A stretch of 40,318 nt of DNA from Plastoroseomonas sp036499545 (GTDB taxonomy: Bacteria; Pseudomonadota; Alphaproteobacteria; Acetobacterales; Acetobacteraceae). The stretch spans positions 1 through 40,318 of the forward strand of contig DASYDR010000045.1 in NCBI GenBank assembly GCA_036499545.1, written 5' to 3'. Shown here one piece after another: positions 8,165 to 14,993 of the stretch (positions are counted from its first letter, which is position 1; each line of letters begins with the position of its first letter). Made by a program: the position numbers and the translations under genes. The notes under the pieces were generated by a model that worked only from the letters and a program-made list of their open reading frames with translations, did not search any database and had not been told where the DNA came from.

Positions 8165-8764
8165 ATGACCATCGGCATCATCGGCGCCGGTGCCATCGGC
8201 ACAGCCATCGCCCGCATCCTGGCCCGTGCCGGCATCGCGGCCACCATCGCCAACAGCCGCGGGCCGGACAGCCTGGCGGCACTGACCGCGACGCTCGGGC
8301 CCGCGATCACCGCCGGCAAACGCGAAGAGGCCGCTGCGGCGGATATCGTTTTCGTCGCGGTGAACTGGTCCCGGCTGCCGGCGGCGCTGGCCGGCCTGCC
8401 GGATTGGGGCGGGCGCATCGTCGTCGACGCCAACAATCCGATCGAGGCGCCGCTGTTCAAGCCGGCGGAGCTGCACGGCCGCAGTTCCAGTGAGATTGTC
8501 GCCGATCTCGTGCCTGGCGCCCGGGTGGTGAAGGGCTTCAACCACCTGCTGGCGGCGGTGCTGGCAGCCGATCCGCGCGCCGAGGGCGGCCAGCGGGTGC
8601 TGTTCCTGGCCGGCGATGACGCGGCGGCCAAGGCGGAAATCGGGGCGCTGGTCGCGCAGCTCGGCTATGCCGGCATCGACCTCGGCCCGCTGGCGGCCAG
8701 CGGGCGGCTGACGCAATTCCCGGGCGGGCCGCTGCCGGCGCTGAACCTTGTGAAGTTCAGCTGA
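8165..8764 (+). CDS. NADP-binding oxidoreductase, F420-dependent NADP reductase-like
   Basis: 199 aa. The N-terminus MTIGIIGAGAIGTAIARILA is a Rossmann fold with GxGxxG. ANSRGPDSL gives the NADP phosphate-binding loop, and DIVFVAVNW, VDANNP and VKGFNHL follow the F420H2:NADP oxidoreductase / NAD-binding family used in many bacteria that lack F420. It is probably a soluble NADPH-dependent reductase of unknown substrate. GGAG lies nearby upstream (aaggagataagatc). It follows the SDR gene as a likely second cistron. Bacteria of this group are not known to rely on F420, so the true partner is uncertain. Confidence 0.85.
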   Translation: MTIGIIGAGAIGTAIARILARAGIAATIANSRGPDSLAALTATLGPAITAGKREEAAAADIVFVAVNWSRLPAALAGLPDWGGRIVVDANNPIEAPLFKPAELHGRSSSEIVADLVPGARVVKGFNHLLAAVLAADPRAEGGQRVLFLAGDDAAAKAEIGALVAQLGYAGIDLGPLAASGRLTQFPGGPLPALNLVKFS

Positions 8765-8777
8765 TCGCGACCTGCGC

Positions 8778-9197
8778 TCAGCGGCACTCCAGCACGCGGA
8801 TGTCGTAGACCGGATGCTCCAGCATGTTCACGCCGGGGGCGTTGGCGAACATCCAGCCGCGGAACACGACGGCCGCGCCCTGCGCGGCACGGCTGTCGGC
8901 GATTTCCATGAAGGCGGCCGCGTCCGGCACCTCGTCCGCCGGGCGCTTGTTGCAGGCGGCGACGCGGATCGACAGCGTGCCGAAGCGCGCTTCCTGCCCG
9001 ACCGTCGCATCCAGCACCGTGACGCGCGCCGTCACCTTGTCGAGCGCCTGCAGATGCGCGACGCGGCCCGGCACCCAGGCTTCCGGCGCCAGCAGTTCCT
9101 GCGGCTGGGATGGGGGCTGGGGCGGCTGGCCCTGGTCCTGCTGGGCCACCGCCGGCACCGCCAGCAGCGCGGCGGCCAGGAACAGCGCCGCCCTCAT
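8778..9197 (-). CDS. DUF2155 domain-containing periplasmic protein
   Basis: 139 aa. A signal peptide (MRAALFLAAALLAVPAVAQQ) is followed by a Gln/Pro-rich linker (about 20-36) and a DUF2155 domain (about 40-139) with VTARVTVLDATVGQEARFGT, a Cys at about 82, FRGWMFANAPG, HPVYDIRVLEC. Two cysteines (about 82 and 138) could form a disulfide. The function is unknown. The ATG at 9197 overlaps the stop of the upstream 72-aa gene as ATGA. The order NDUFA12, MlaD, small protein, DUF2155 suggests one leftward transcript; DUF2155 genes often sit near NDUFA12 in alphaproteobacteria. Confidence 0.88.
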   Translation of the reverse strand: MRAALFLAAALLAVPAVAQQDQGQPPQPPSQPQELLAPEAWVPGRVAHLQALDKVTARVTVLDATVGQEARFGTLSIRVAACNKRPADEVPDAAAFMEIADSRAAQGAAVVFRGWMFANAPGVNMLEHPVYDIRVLECR

Positions 9198-9412
9198 GGC
9201 ACCCGATTCGGGCTGGGCAGCGCCGCGATCAGCTCGGTCAGCACCCGGCGCATCGCCGCCTCGTCCACGCCCATCAGGATCGCATCCTCGAAGGTATCGC
9301 GCAGCATCGCCACGGCCTCGCGGTGATTGTCCTCGAGGGTCCTGATCTTCTCGCGGCAGGACACCGGCTCCCCGTCGGCGCCCGGCCAGAGGCGCGGCGC
9401 ATCGAGGCTCAT
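9194..9412 (-). CDS. Small hypothetical protein in the mlaD cluster
   Basis: 72 aa, no signal peptide. It is mostly one or two predicted helices (REKIRTLEDNHREAVAMLRD, then AILMGVDEAAMRRVLTELIA) and is acidic-amphipathic. The family is not recognised. Its reality is supported by overlapping start and stop codons on both sides (ATGA with MlaD at 9409-9412 and with DUF2155 at 9194-9197) and by ordinary codon use. A cytoplasmic accessory role for the neighbouring envelope genes is only a guess. Confidence 0.65.
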   Translation of the reverse strand: MSLDAPRLWPGADGEPVSCREKIRTLEDNHREAVAMLRDTFEDAILMGVDEAAMRRVLTELIAALPSPNRVP

Positions 9413-9945
9413 TGCGGCCTGGCCGGGGCGGGAGCCGCGGGCGGCGCGGCCGGCGGCGTCGCGCCATCCGGCGCCGGGGCGCGGTTGCTGTTCATCTCGG
9501 TGACCGAGAAGATGAACCGCCCGAGCAGGCTTTCCAGGCTGACCGCCGATTGCGTGATGTCGATGCGCTGGCCATCGCGCAGGATGCGGTCACCACCGCC
9601 GGGCACCAGCGCGACATACTTGCCGCCGAGCAGCCCTTCGCTGGTGATCTCGGCGGAGGTATCGGCCGGCAGCCGCAGATTGCCGTCGATGCGCAGCGTC
9701 AGCTCGGCCAGGAAGGTCTGCGGGTCGATCCGCTGGTTCACCACCTGGCCCACCTTCACGCCGGCGATGCGCACATCGGCACCGGCCGAAAGCCCGTCGA
9801 TACGGTCGAACCGCGCGGTCAGCGTCAGGCCGCCGGCGACCGAACTGCGGCCGCTGTTGGTGACGGCATAGAACAGGAAGCCAGCGGCGATCAGCAGCAC
9901 CGCCGCTCCGGTCAGCAGCTCCGCGATACCCCGGCGCCGGGCCAT
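9409..9945 (-). CDS. mlaD: MlaD-like MCE-domain phospholipid transport protein
   Basis: 178 aa. One N-terminal membrane helix (about 8-28) anchors an MCE domain (about 35-118: LTARFDRIDGLSAGADVRIA, GVKVGQV, AEITSEGLLGGKYVALVPGG). A low-complexity Pro/Ala tail follows (about 155-178). MlaD hexamers bind phospholipid in the periplasm as part of the MlaFEDB importer that keeps outer-membrane lipid asymmetry. No mlaE, mlaF, mlaB or mlaC gene is in the window, so the permease and ATPase are presumably elsewhere. It starts four bases after the NDUFA12 stop and overlaps the next small gene. Confidence 0.88.
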   Translation of the reverse strand: MARRRGIAELLTGAAVLLIAAGFLFYAVTNSGRSSVAGGLTLTARFDRIDGLSAGADVRIAGVKVGQVVNQRIDPQTFLAELTLRIDGNLRLPADTSAEITSEGLLGGKYVALVPGGGDRILRDGQRIDITQSAVSLESLLGRFIFSVTEMNSNRAPAPDGATPPAAPPAAPAPARPQ

Positions 9946-9949
9946 GGGA

Positions 9950-10303
9950 TCAGGTCCCCGGGGTCCAGGCCTGGTAATCGCCGGCGGGGCTCACCGGCCG
10001 CCCTTCCTTGTACTGGCTGCCGGGCGGCCGCCAGGCCTCCGCACTGCCGGTCAGGTTTGGACGGTGCGGCTTCTGCCAGGCATATTGCGGCTGCGCCGGC
10101 AGCGGGTTCGGCGTGGTGTGATGGAGCCAGCCCCACCACTCCGGCGGCACGACCGAGGCTTCCGGACGGCCGGCATAGAGCACGAACCGCTTCGGACGCC
10201 CGTCGCGCAGCGCGCGCTTGGCTTCCCAATAGGTATTCCCGGCGGCATCGCTGCCGATGCGGCGCGCCGAGAGGCGGACGAAGAAGCTGGTCAGGAACGA
10301 CAT
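9950..10303 (-). CDS. NDUFA12-family NADH:ubiquinone oxidoreductase accessory protein
   Basis: 117 aa from MSFLTSFFVRL; upstream ATGs at 10339 and 10312 are in frame but match the family less well. Signature segments are GSDAAGNTYWEAKRA, RRFVLY-like KRFVLYAG, ASVVPPEWWGWLHHTTPNPL and the C-terminal NLTGSAEAWRPPGSQ. NDUFA12 (17.2-kDa subunit) is one of the accessory complex I subunits shared by alphaproteobacteria and mitochondria, and it sits on the matrix/cytoplasm side of the peripheral arm. It is the first gene of the leftward mlaD/DUF2155 cluster. The repeat element copy A starts 63 bases upstream of its start codon. Confidence 0.92.
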   Translation of the reverse strand: MSFLTSFFVRLSARRIGSDAAGNTYWEAKRALRDGRPKRFVLYAGRPEASVVPPEWWGWLHHTTPNPLPAQPQYAWQKPHRPNLTGSAEAWRPPGSQYKEGRPVSPAGDYQAWTPGT

Positions 10304-10365
10304 GGCGCGGACCATCGCATAACCCGCGCCGCGGTGCAAAATGAGGAGTTGTTACATATTTCGCC

Positions 10366-10516
10366 CTCAAGCGCCGGGCGCGGCCTCCGGCCGCTTGGCT
10401 ACCGCGCGGTCAGGGCGCGCCGGCGGCGGCTGACGGTCGCGCGCGGGGCCGCGTTCGCGGCCCCGGGGCATCGCTGCGCTCGCCCCGCTGGAACTGGTGG
10501 CGGCCTACGGCCGCGG
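10366..10516 (+). repeat. 150-bp dispersed intergenic hairpin repeat, copy A
   Basis: First of three full copies of one element (others at 12725-12875 and 31211-31364), all in the same orientation. It begins CTCAAGCGCCGGGCGCGG and contains four hairpins. Stem 1 is 10380-10394 (GCGGCC/GGCCGC, TCC loop). Stem 2 is 10445-10464 (GGGGCCGC/GCGGCCCC, GTTC loop). Stem 3 is GGGGC at 10465-10469 with GCCCC at 10482-10486. Stem 4 is 10500-10514 (GCGGCC/GGCCGC). Copy A lies between divergent NDUFA12 and NrdJ-like genes. The 332-base gap 10304-10635 contains nothing else gene-like. The element could be a non-coding RNA, a REP-like mobile palindrome or a transcript boundary; it does not look protein-coding. 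Confidence 0.85.
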
Positions 10517-10549
10517 GGGTGAGGTGGGGCAAGCGCCGCGGCGCTGGTC

Positions 10550-10558
10550 TTGTCCACA
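10550..10558 (+). promoter_or_regulatory. DnaA-box-like 9-mer upstream of NrdJ-like gene
   Basis: TTGTCCACA differs from the DnaA consensus TTATCCACA at one base and lies 78 bases before the NrdJ-like start. DnaA is known to control ribonucleotide reductase genes in some bacteria. A single 9-mer is weak evidence and may be chance. A second dyad, AGTCA at 10606-10610 with TGACT at 10619-10623, lies close to the start codon. Confidence 0.25.
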
Positions 10559-10635
10559 ACATAATGGGGTTATCGGACCATTCAGCCACCATATACGGCT
10601 TCCCGAGTCACTCAGCACTGACTTAGCATCCACCT

Positions 10636-12171
10636 ATGGCAATCCTGAACGGCACTCTCTGGGAAGGGATCGCGCTGCGGCGCCTCAAGGCGGCGGCGGA
10701 TCCGGATCAGGCACCGCGCGCCGTCGCCCTGCCGGGCGCCTGGCCGGATGCGGAGGCCGCCGCGGCCGCGCTCGCCGCCATCGCGCCCGGCGCCGGGCCG
10801 GTGACCCTGCCCGGCCTGGCCGAACGCTGGATCCGGCGCCTCGAAGCCAAGGGCCGTGCCTTGGGCCTGGTCACCGGCAGTGACTTCGCCCAAGGGCTGC
10901 GGGCGCTGCTGCTGTCCCGCCGTGGCGCGCCCGGACTGCCGGTCTGGCGCGGCGAATGCCGCACGGCCGAGGTGCCGCGCTTCGTCCTGAACCTCTCGGC
11001 CTTCCTCGATGCCGGCGGCGGCTTCGACACCGGCGCCTATGCCGCCGCCGTGGCCCTGGCCGTGCGCGCTGCGGAGATCGCCGGCGAAGGCCGCGCCCAG
11101 CGCCTGTCGGTCGGTTTCGCCGATCTCGCCGGCTTCCTGGCCGCCCATGGCCTGCGCTACGCCGGCGCGGAAGGGCGGGAAACCGCCGCCGCCCTGGCCG
11201 CGCTGACCCTCGGCGCCGCCGAGGCCGAATCGGGCCGCATCGCCGATCAGCTCGGCGCGCGGGAACCGCTGCGCCTGTTCTGGCCGCCCTCCCCCGCCAC
11301 CTGCGCGGTGCCCGGCCTCGCCGAAGCCGCCCGCGCGGCTCTCGATACCGCGGCCGGCAGCCATGGGCTGCGCCATGCCGGCGTGGTTGCGTTGAGCGCG
11401 CCCGATGCGGTGGACGCATTGCTCGGCGTCGAGACCGGCGGCATGGCTCCGGCCCAGGGCCATCTCCGCCCCGCCATCGACGCCGAAGGCCGGCTGCGCG
11501 ACCAGCCGACCCAGGCCGCCCGCCGTGCCGGCGCCCGCGCCGAAGCCCTGCTGGTCCCGGTCGAGGACACCGCCCGCCAGCAGATGCTGATGGCCATCGG
11601 CCCCTTCCTGCACGGCCCGGTGCCGGCCGCCGTCGCCGCGGCAATTCCGGCCGCACCCGCGCCGACCGCCACGCCGCCCCTGCCCGAGCTGCCGTTGCTG
11701 CTGCGGCCCCGCCGTGCCGTACGCGACGCGATGCGGCGCGTGACCATCGGCGGCCAGCGCGTCGCGCTCCGCTGCCAGGAAGACGCGGATGGCGCGCTGC
11801 GCGGCATCACGCTCACCCTCGGCCGCGACGCCGGGCTCCGCGCCTTGCTGGACGCCACCGCACAGGCCGTCTCGGTCGGGCTCGCGCGCGGCGTCCCGCT
11901 GTCGGATTACGTCGACGCCTATGCCTATGCCGATTTCGCCCCGGCCGGCACGGTCGAAGGCGATGCCCGTATCCAGGCGGCCAGCAGCATTCTCGACTGG
12001 GCGTTCCGCCATCTGGCCTTCACCTATCTCGGCCGCGCCGACCTGGCCGATCCCGCCCTGCCGCCAGCGCCGGACGCCGCCGCCGAACCAGGCGCGCCGC
12101 CGCTGCTGCCGCTCGATCTGCCGGCGCTGCCGACCCCGCGCCGGGCGCGCGGGCTGCGCCGGGTGGCGTAG
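10636..12171 (+). CDS. Degenerate NrdJ-like (B12-dependent RNR) TSCPD-domain protein
   Basis: 511 aa. The C-terminal part (about 360-470) is a clear TSCPD domain as in the tail of adenosylcobalamin-dependent ribonucleotide reductase NrdJ: VTIGGQRVALR, AVSVGLARGVPLSDYVDAYA, SSILDWAFRHLAFTYLGRAD. Earlier blocks also follow NrdJ order: GFADLAGFLAAHGLRYAGAE (160-179), LRHAGVVALSAPDAVDALLG (245-264) where NrdJ has the PTGTI loop, and QQMLMAIGPFLHGPV (315-329) where NrdJ has MMAAVQPFISGAI. The catalytic N-P-C-x-E motif is absent: the matching region reads CRTAEVPRFVLNLSAFL. Only three cysteines remain (108, 223, 380). It is about half the usual NrdJ length and is probably a non-catalytic paralogue. 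The start has a poor ribosome site. RidA follows 51 bases downstream. Confidence 0.75.
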   Translation: MAILNGTLWEGIALRRLKAAADPDQAPRAVALPGAWPDAEAAAAALAAIAPGAGPVTLPGLAERWIRRLEAKGRALGLVTGSDFAQGLRALLLSRRGAPGLPVWRGECRTAEVPRFVLNLSAFLDAGGGFDTGAYAAAVALAVRAAEIAGEGRAQRLSVGFADLAGFLAAHGLRYAGAEGRETAAALAALTLGAAEAESGRIADQLGAREPLRLFWPPSPATCAVPGLAEAARAALDTAAGSHGLRHAGVVALSAPDAVDALLGVETGGMAPAQGHLRPAIDAEGRLRDQPTQAARRAGARAEALLVPVEDTARQQMLMAIGPFLHGPVPAAVAAAIPAAPAPTATPPLPELPLLLRPRRAVRDAMRRVTIGGQRVALRCQEDADGALRGITLTLGRDAGLRALLDATAQAVSVGLARGVPLSDYVDAYAYADFAPAGTVEGDARIQAASSILDWAFRHLAFTYLGRADLADPALPPAPDAAAEPGAPPLLPLDLPALPTPRRARGLRRVA

Positions 12172-12222
12172 GCGAATCCGCGGCGCTACAACCGCCGCCT
12201 TACCCTTCTGGAGAGACAGATC

Positions 12223-12690
12223 ATGGCCGGACGCATCGATGCGCGCCTCGCCGAGCTCGGCATCGAATTGCCGCGCCCGGCGGCGCCGATCGCGAATTAT
12301 GTCCCGTACAACCTGACGGGCAATCTCGTCGTCATCTCCGGCCAGGTGCCGATGGATGACGGCCGCATCGCGATCACCGGCAAGGTGGGCATGAGCGTTT
12401 CGGTCGATGAGGGCCGGCGCTCGGCCCGCATCTGCTTCATCAACCTGCTGGCGCAGCTTCGTGAAGCGCTGGGCGGTGATCTGGACCGCGTGGTGAAGGT
12501 GGTGCGCCTGGGCGGCTTCATCGCCGCGCCGGCCGAGTTCACCCAGCACGCGGCGGTCATGAACGGCGCTTCCGACCTCGCGGTCGAGGTGTTCGGCGAT
12601 GCCGGGCGCCATGCCCGCTCGACGATCGGCGTGCCCTCGCTGCCCGGCGATGCCGCCACCGAAGTCGAAGGCATGTTCGAGTTTGTTTGA
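12223..12690 (+). CDS. RidA/YjgF-family protein (enamine/imine deaminase type)
   Basis: 155 aa, slightly longer than the usual 130, matching the subgroup with an N-terminal DARLAELGIELP extension. The core shows LVVISGQVPMDDG, a long helical segment CFINLLAQLREALGGDLDRV, the strand VVKVVRLGGFIAA, and HARSTIGVPSLPG. The Arg of HARSTIGV corresponds to the substrate carboxylate-binding arginine of RidA, which hydrolyses reactive 2-aminoacrylate and related imines in the cytoplasm. GGAGAG lies upstream of the ATG. It may be cotranscribed with the NrdJ-like gene. A truncated repeat head with a T6 tract follows the stop codon immediately. Confidence 0.92.
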   Translation: MAGRIDARLAELGIELPRPAAPIANYVPYNLTGNLVVISGQVPMDDGRIAITGKVGMSVSVDEGRRSARICFINLLAQLREALGGDLDRVVKVVRLGGFIAAPAEFTQHAAVMNGASDLAVEVFGDAGRHARSTIGVPSLPGDAATEVEGMFEFV

Positions 12691-12695
12691 TTGAG

Positions 12696-12721
12696 CCTCA
12701 AGCGCCGGCGCGGGGTTTTTT
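12696..12721 (+). repeat. Truncated head of the repeat element, with T6 tract
   Basis: CCTCAAGCGCCGGCGCGG at 12696-12713 repeats the first bases of the full copy that begins 29 bases later, then runs into GGTTTTTTAG. The two GCGCCGGCGC palindromes could pair with each other. The T6 tract (12716-12721) after a GC-rich palindrome could act as a terminator for ridA, but the local stem alone is too short to be convincing. Confidence 0.55.
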
Positions 12722-12724
12722 AGT

Positions 12725-12875
12725 CTCAGGCGCCGGCGCGGCCTCCGGCCGCTTGGCTAACGCGCGGTCAGGGCGCAGTGGCGACAGCTGATGGTCGCGC
12801 GCGGGGCCGCATTCGCGGCCCCGGAGCATCGGCTTCGCCTCGCTCCGCAGGAACCTGTGACGGCCTGCGGCCGTG
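12725..12875 (+). repeat. 150-bp dispersed intergenic hairpin repeat, copy B
   Basis: Full copy in the same orientation as copy A. Stem 1 is 12738-12752. Stem 2 is 12803-12822 (GGGGCCGC/GCGGCCCC, ATTC loop). Stem 3 is GGAGC 12823-12827 with GCTCC 12842-12846 around an inner GGC-TTC-GCC. Stem 4 is 12860-12874 (ACGGCC/GGCCGT). Compared with copy A, one pair in stem 3 and the outer pair of stem 4 have changed from G-C to A-T on both arms. It lies between co-directional ridA and the GNAT gene, 64 bases before the GNAT start, so it may be transcribed as part of a 5' leader. Confidence 0.85.
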
Positions 12876-12938
12876 TTTCGCTTGCTGCCGTGAATGGGTG
12901 ACTTGCGCTTCCGCCGTGGGGGGCGAAATCTGATTGCG

Positions 12939-14105
12939 ATGGATGCCGCCCCACCTGAGCTGAGTCTTTCCCTGCTGCCGCGCATCACCGATGTCGCGGC
13001 GGCGGAATGGGATGCCTGCGCCGGCGGCGGCAATCCTTTCGTCAGCCATGCCTTCCTGCGCGTATTGGAGGAAAGCGGCAGTGTCGGCGGCCGCACCGGC
13101 TGGCTGCCGCAGCACGCGGTGCTGCGCGATGATGCCGGGCACCTGCTGGCCTGCGCGCCGATGTACGTGAAGCTCCACTCCCGCGGTGAATATGTGTTCG
13201 ATGCCGGCTGGGCGGATGCGCTGGAACGCGCCGGCGGCCAGTACTACCCGAAGCTGCAGGTGGCCGCGCCGTTCAGCCCGGTGCCCGGGCCGCGGCTGCT
13301 GATCCGGGAAGGCTGCGCGCTGCCGCCGGCGGCGATGGCGGCAGCGCTGGAACAGGCGATGACGGCGCTGCGCTGTTCCTCGGTGCATGTGACCTTCTGC
13401 GAGGCCGGGGAAGCGGCGGCGCTGGCCGAGGCCGGCTGGCTGACCCGGCTCGGCGTCCAGTTCCACTGGCTGAATGCCGGCTACGGCTGTTTCGACGATT
13501 TCCTCGGCGCCATGGCGTCGCGCAAGCGCAAGCAGGTGCGGCGCGAGCGCCGGGACGCCGCGCTGTCCGGCTTCGTGCTGAAGACCCTGCGCGGGCATGA
13601 GATCACGCCGCGCCACTGGGATGCCTTCCACCGCTTCTACCAGGACACCACCGACCGGAAATGGGGCCGGGCCGCCTATCTGAAGCCGCGCTTCTGGCCG
13701 CTGCTGGGGGAAGCGCTGGGCGATGCCGTGGTGCTGATGGTCGCGGAGCAGGACGGGGAACCGGTGGCCGGCGCCCTCAATCTGCTGGGGCGGGAAGCGC
13801 TGTACGGCCGCAACTGGGGCACGCTGGTGGAGGCGCCCTTCCTGCATTTCGAGCTCTGCTACTACATGGCGATCGACTTCGCGATCGCGCACGGGCTGGC
13901 GCGGGTCGAGGCCGGGGCGCAGGGCGAGCACAAGATCCAGCGCGGCTATGTGCCGGTGCCGACCTGGTCGGCGCATCACATCGCGCATCGCGGGCTGGCG
14001 CGCGGGGTGGCGGAGTATCTCGACGCCGAGCGCCCGGCGATGGAGCGGGAAATCGCTGCGCTGGCGGAGCTTTCGCCCTTCCGGAAGGGCTGCGACACCG
14101 ATTAG
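12939..14105 (+). CDS. GNAT/FemAB-like protein of the DUF482 (peptidogalycan) family
   Basis: 388 aa from the ATG at 12939, which follows a G-rich ribosome site; a longer frame to 12894 runs toward the repeat. Typical blocks are WDACAGGGNPFVSHAFLRVL, YVKLHSRGEYVFDAGWADAL, GGQYYPKLQVAAPFSPVPGP, SRKRKQVRRERR, YQDTTDRKWG, YGRNWGTLVEAPFLHFELCY and GAQGEHKIQRGYVPVPTWSA. Members fold as double GNAT domains and are annotated as putative peptidoglycan-type biosynthesis proteins; the true reaction is unproven. The sequence is complete and uses normal codons. A DMT exporter starts 12 bases downstream, so the two are likely cotranscribed. Confidence 0.88.
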   Translation: MDAAPPELSLSLLPRITDVAAAEWDACAGGGNPFVSHAFLRVLEESGSVGGRTGWLPQHAVLRDDAGHLLACAPMYVKLHSRGEYVFDAGWADALERAGGQYYPKLQVAAPFSPVPGPRLLIREGCALPPAAMAAALEQAMTALRCSSVHVTFCEAGEAAALAEAGWLTRLGVQFHWLNAGYGCFDDFLGAMASRKRKQVRRERRDAALSGFVLKTLRGHEITPRHWDAFHRFYQDTTDRKWGRAAYLKPRFWPLLGEALGDAVVLMVAEQDGEPVAGALNLLGREALYGRNWGTLVEAPFLHFELCYYMAIDFAIAHGLARVEAGAQGEHKIQRGYVPVPTWSAHHIAHRGLARGVAEYLDAERPAMEREIAALAELSPFRKGCDTD

Positions 14106-14117
14106 GGTCGCGCCCGC

Positions 14118-14993
14118 ATGGGCATCGCGTATTTCCAGCTCGCGCTCTCGATGGCGCTGGTCGGCGCCAATGTCGCGGTGGCGAAGCTGCTGGCGGAAGC
14201 GCTGCCGATCCCGCTGGTCGTCGGGCTGCGCTGCGCGATCGCGATCATCGTGCTGCTTCCGCTGGCGCGCGCCGTCGAAGGCCGGGTGCGGCCGGATGCG
14301 GGCAGCCTGCGCAACCTTGCGCTGCAGGCGCTGTTCGGGACCGTGCTCTACAATGCCGGGCTGCTCGCGGGGCTCAGGCTGACCAGCGCCCTGGAAGCCG
14401 GGCTGGTGCTGGCGACCCTGCCGGCGGTGGTCGCGATCGGCGGCGCCGCCTGGTTGCGGGAACGGCTGCCGGCGCGGCAATGGGCGGCGGTGGCGCTCGC
14501 CGCCGGCGGCATGGCCGCGCTGGTGCTGGCGCGGGCCGCACCGGACGCCGGCGGCAGCCTGGCCGGCAATCTGCTGGTCTTCGCCGGTGTGTGCGGGGAA
14601 GCGATGTATGTGCTGCTGGCCAAGCGCCTGGGTGCGCGGGTGCCGGTGGTGACCGCCAGCCTCTGGATGCAGGTCTTCTCCCTGCTGTTGCTGCTGCCCT
14701 TCCTGCTGCCGGGGATCGATGCCATCGCCGCGGTGGCGACGCCGCGCATCGCCGGGCTGATGCTGTTCCACAGCCTGACCGCCAGCGTGGTCTGCCTGCT
14801 GCTCTGGTATGCGGCGTTGAAGCGGGTGCCGGCCGGCATGGCCGGGGTCTTCACCGCCTTCCTGCCGGCGAGCGCCGCCCTGGTCGCGGTGCTGCTGCTG
14901 GGGGAGGCAGCGACCATCGTGCATGCCGCCGGCTTCGCGCTGATGCTGGCCAGCCTGCTGCTGGCGACCTGGCCGGGACGGCGCCGCGCATGA
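14118..14993 (+). CDS. EamA/DMT-family transporter
   Basis: 291 aa with about ten transmembrane helices in two EamA repeats. The first starts YFQLALSMALVGANVAVAKL with GLRCAIAIIVLLPL, the second LAGNLLVFAGVCGEAMYVLL with PAGMAGVFTAFLPASAAL. It is expected in the inner membrane as a metabolite exporter; the substrate is unknown. It is a different subfamily from the exporter at 5.4 kb. Its TGA overlaps the ATG of the nuclease-helicase gene (ATGA at 14990-14993), an intimate coupling for two proteins with no obvious shared role. Confidence 0.88.
   Translation: MGIAYFQLALSMALVGANVAVAKLLAEALPIPLVVGLRCAIAIIVLLPLARAVEGRVRPDAGSLRNLALQALFGTVLYNAGLLAGLRLTSALEAGLVLATLPAVVAIGGAAWLRERLPARQWAAVALAAGGMAALVLARAAPDAGGSLAGNLLVFAGVCGEAMYVLLAKRLGARVPVVTASLWMQVFSLLLLLPFLLPGIDAIAAVATPRIAGLMLFHSLTASVVCLLLWYAALKRVPAGMAGVFTAFLPASAALVAVLLLGEAATIVHAAGFALMLASLLLATWPGRRRA

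Noticed and set aside
10366..10516. Repeat element as a small protein gene
   Set aside because: Copies differ by single-base insertions and deletions that break any shared frame, and changes preserve base pairing instead of codons.
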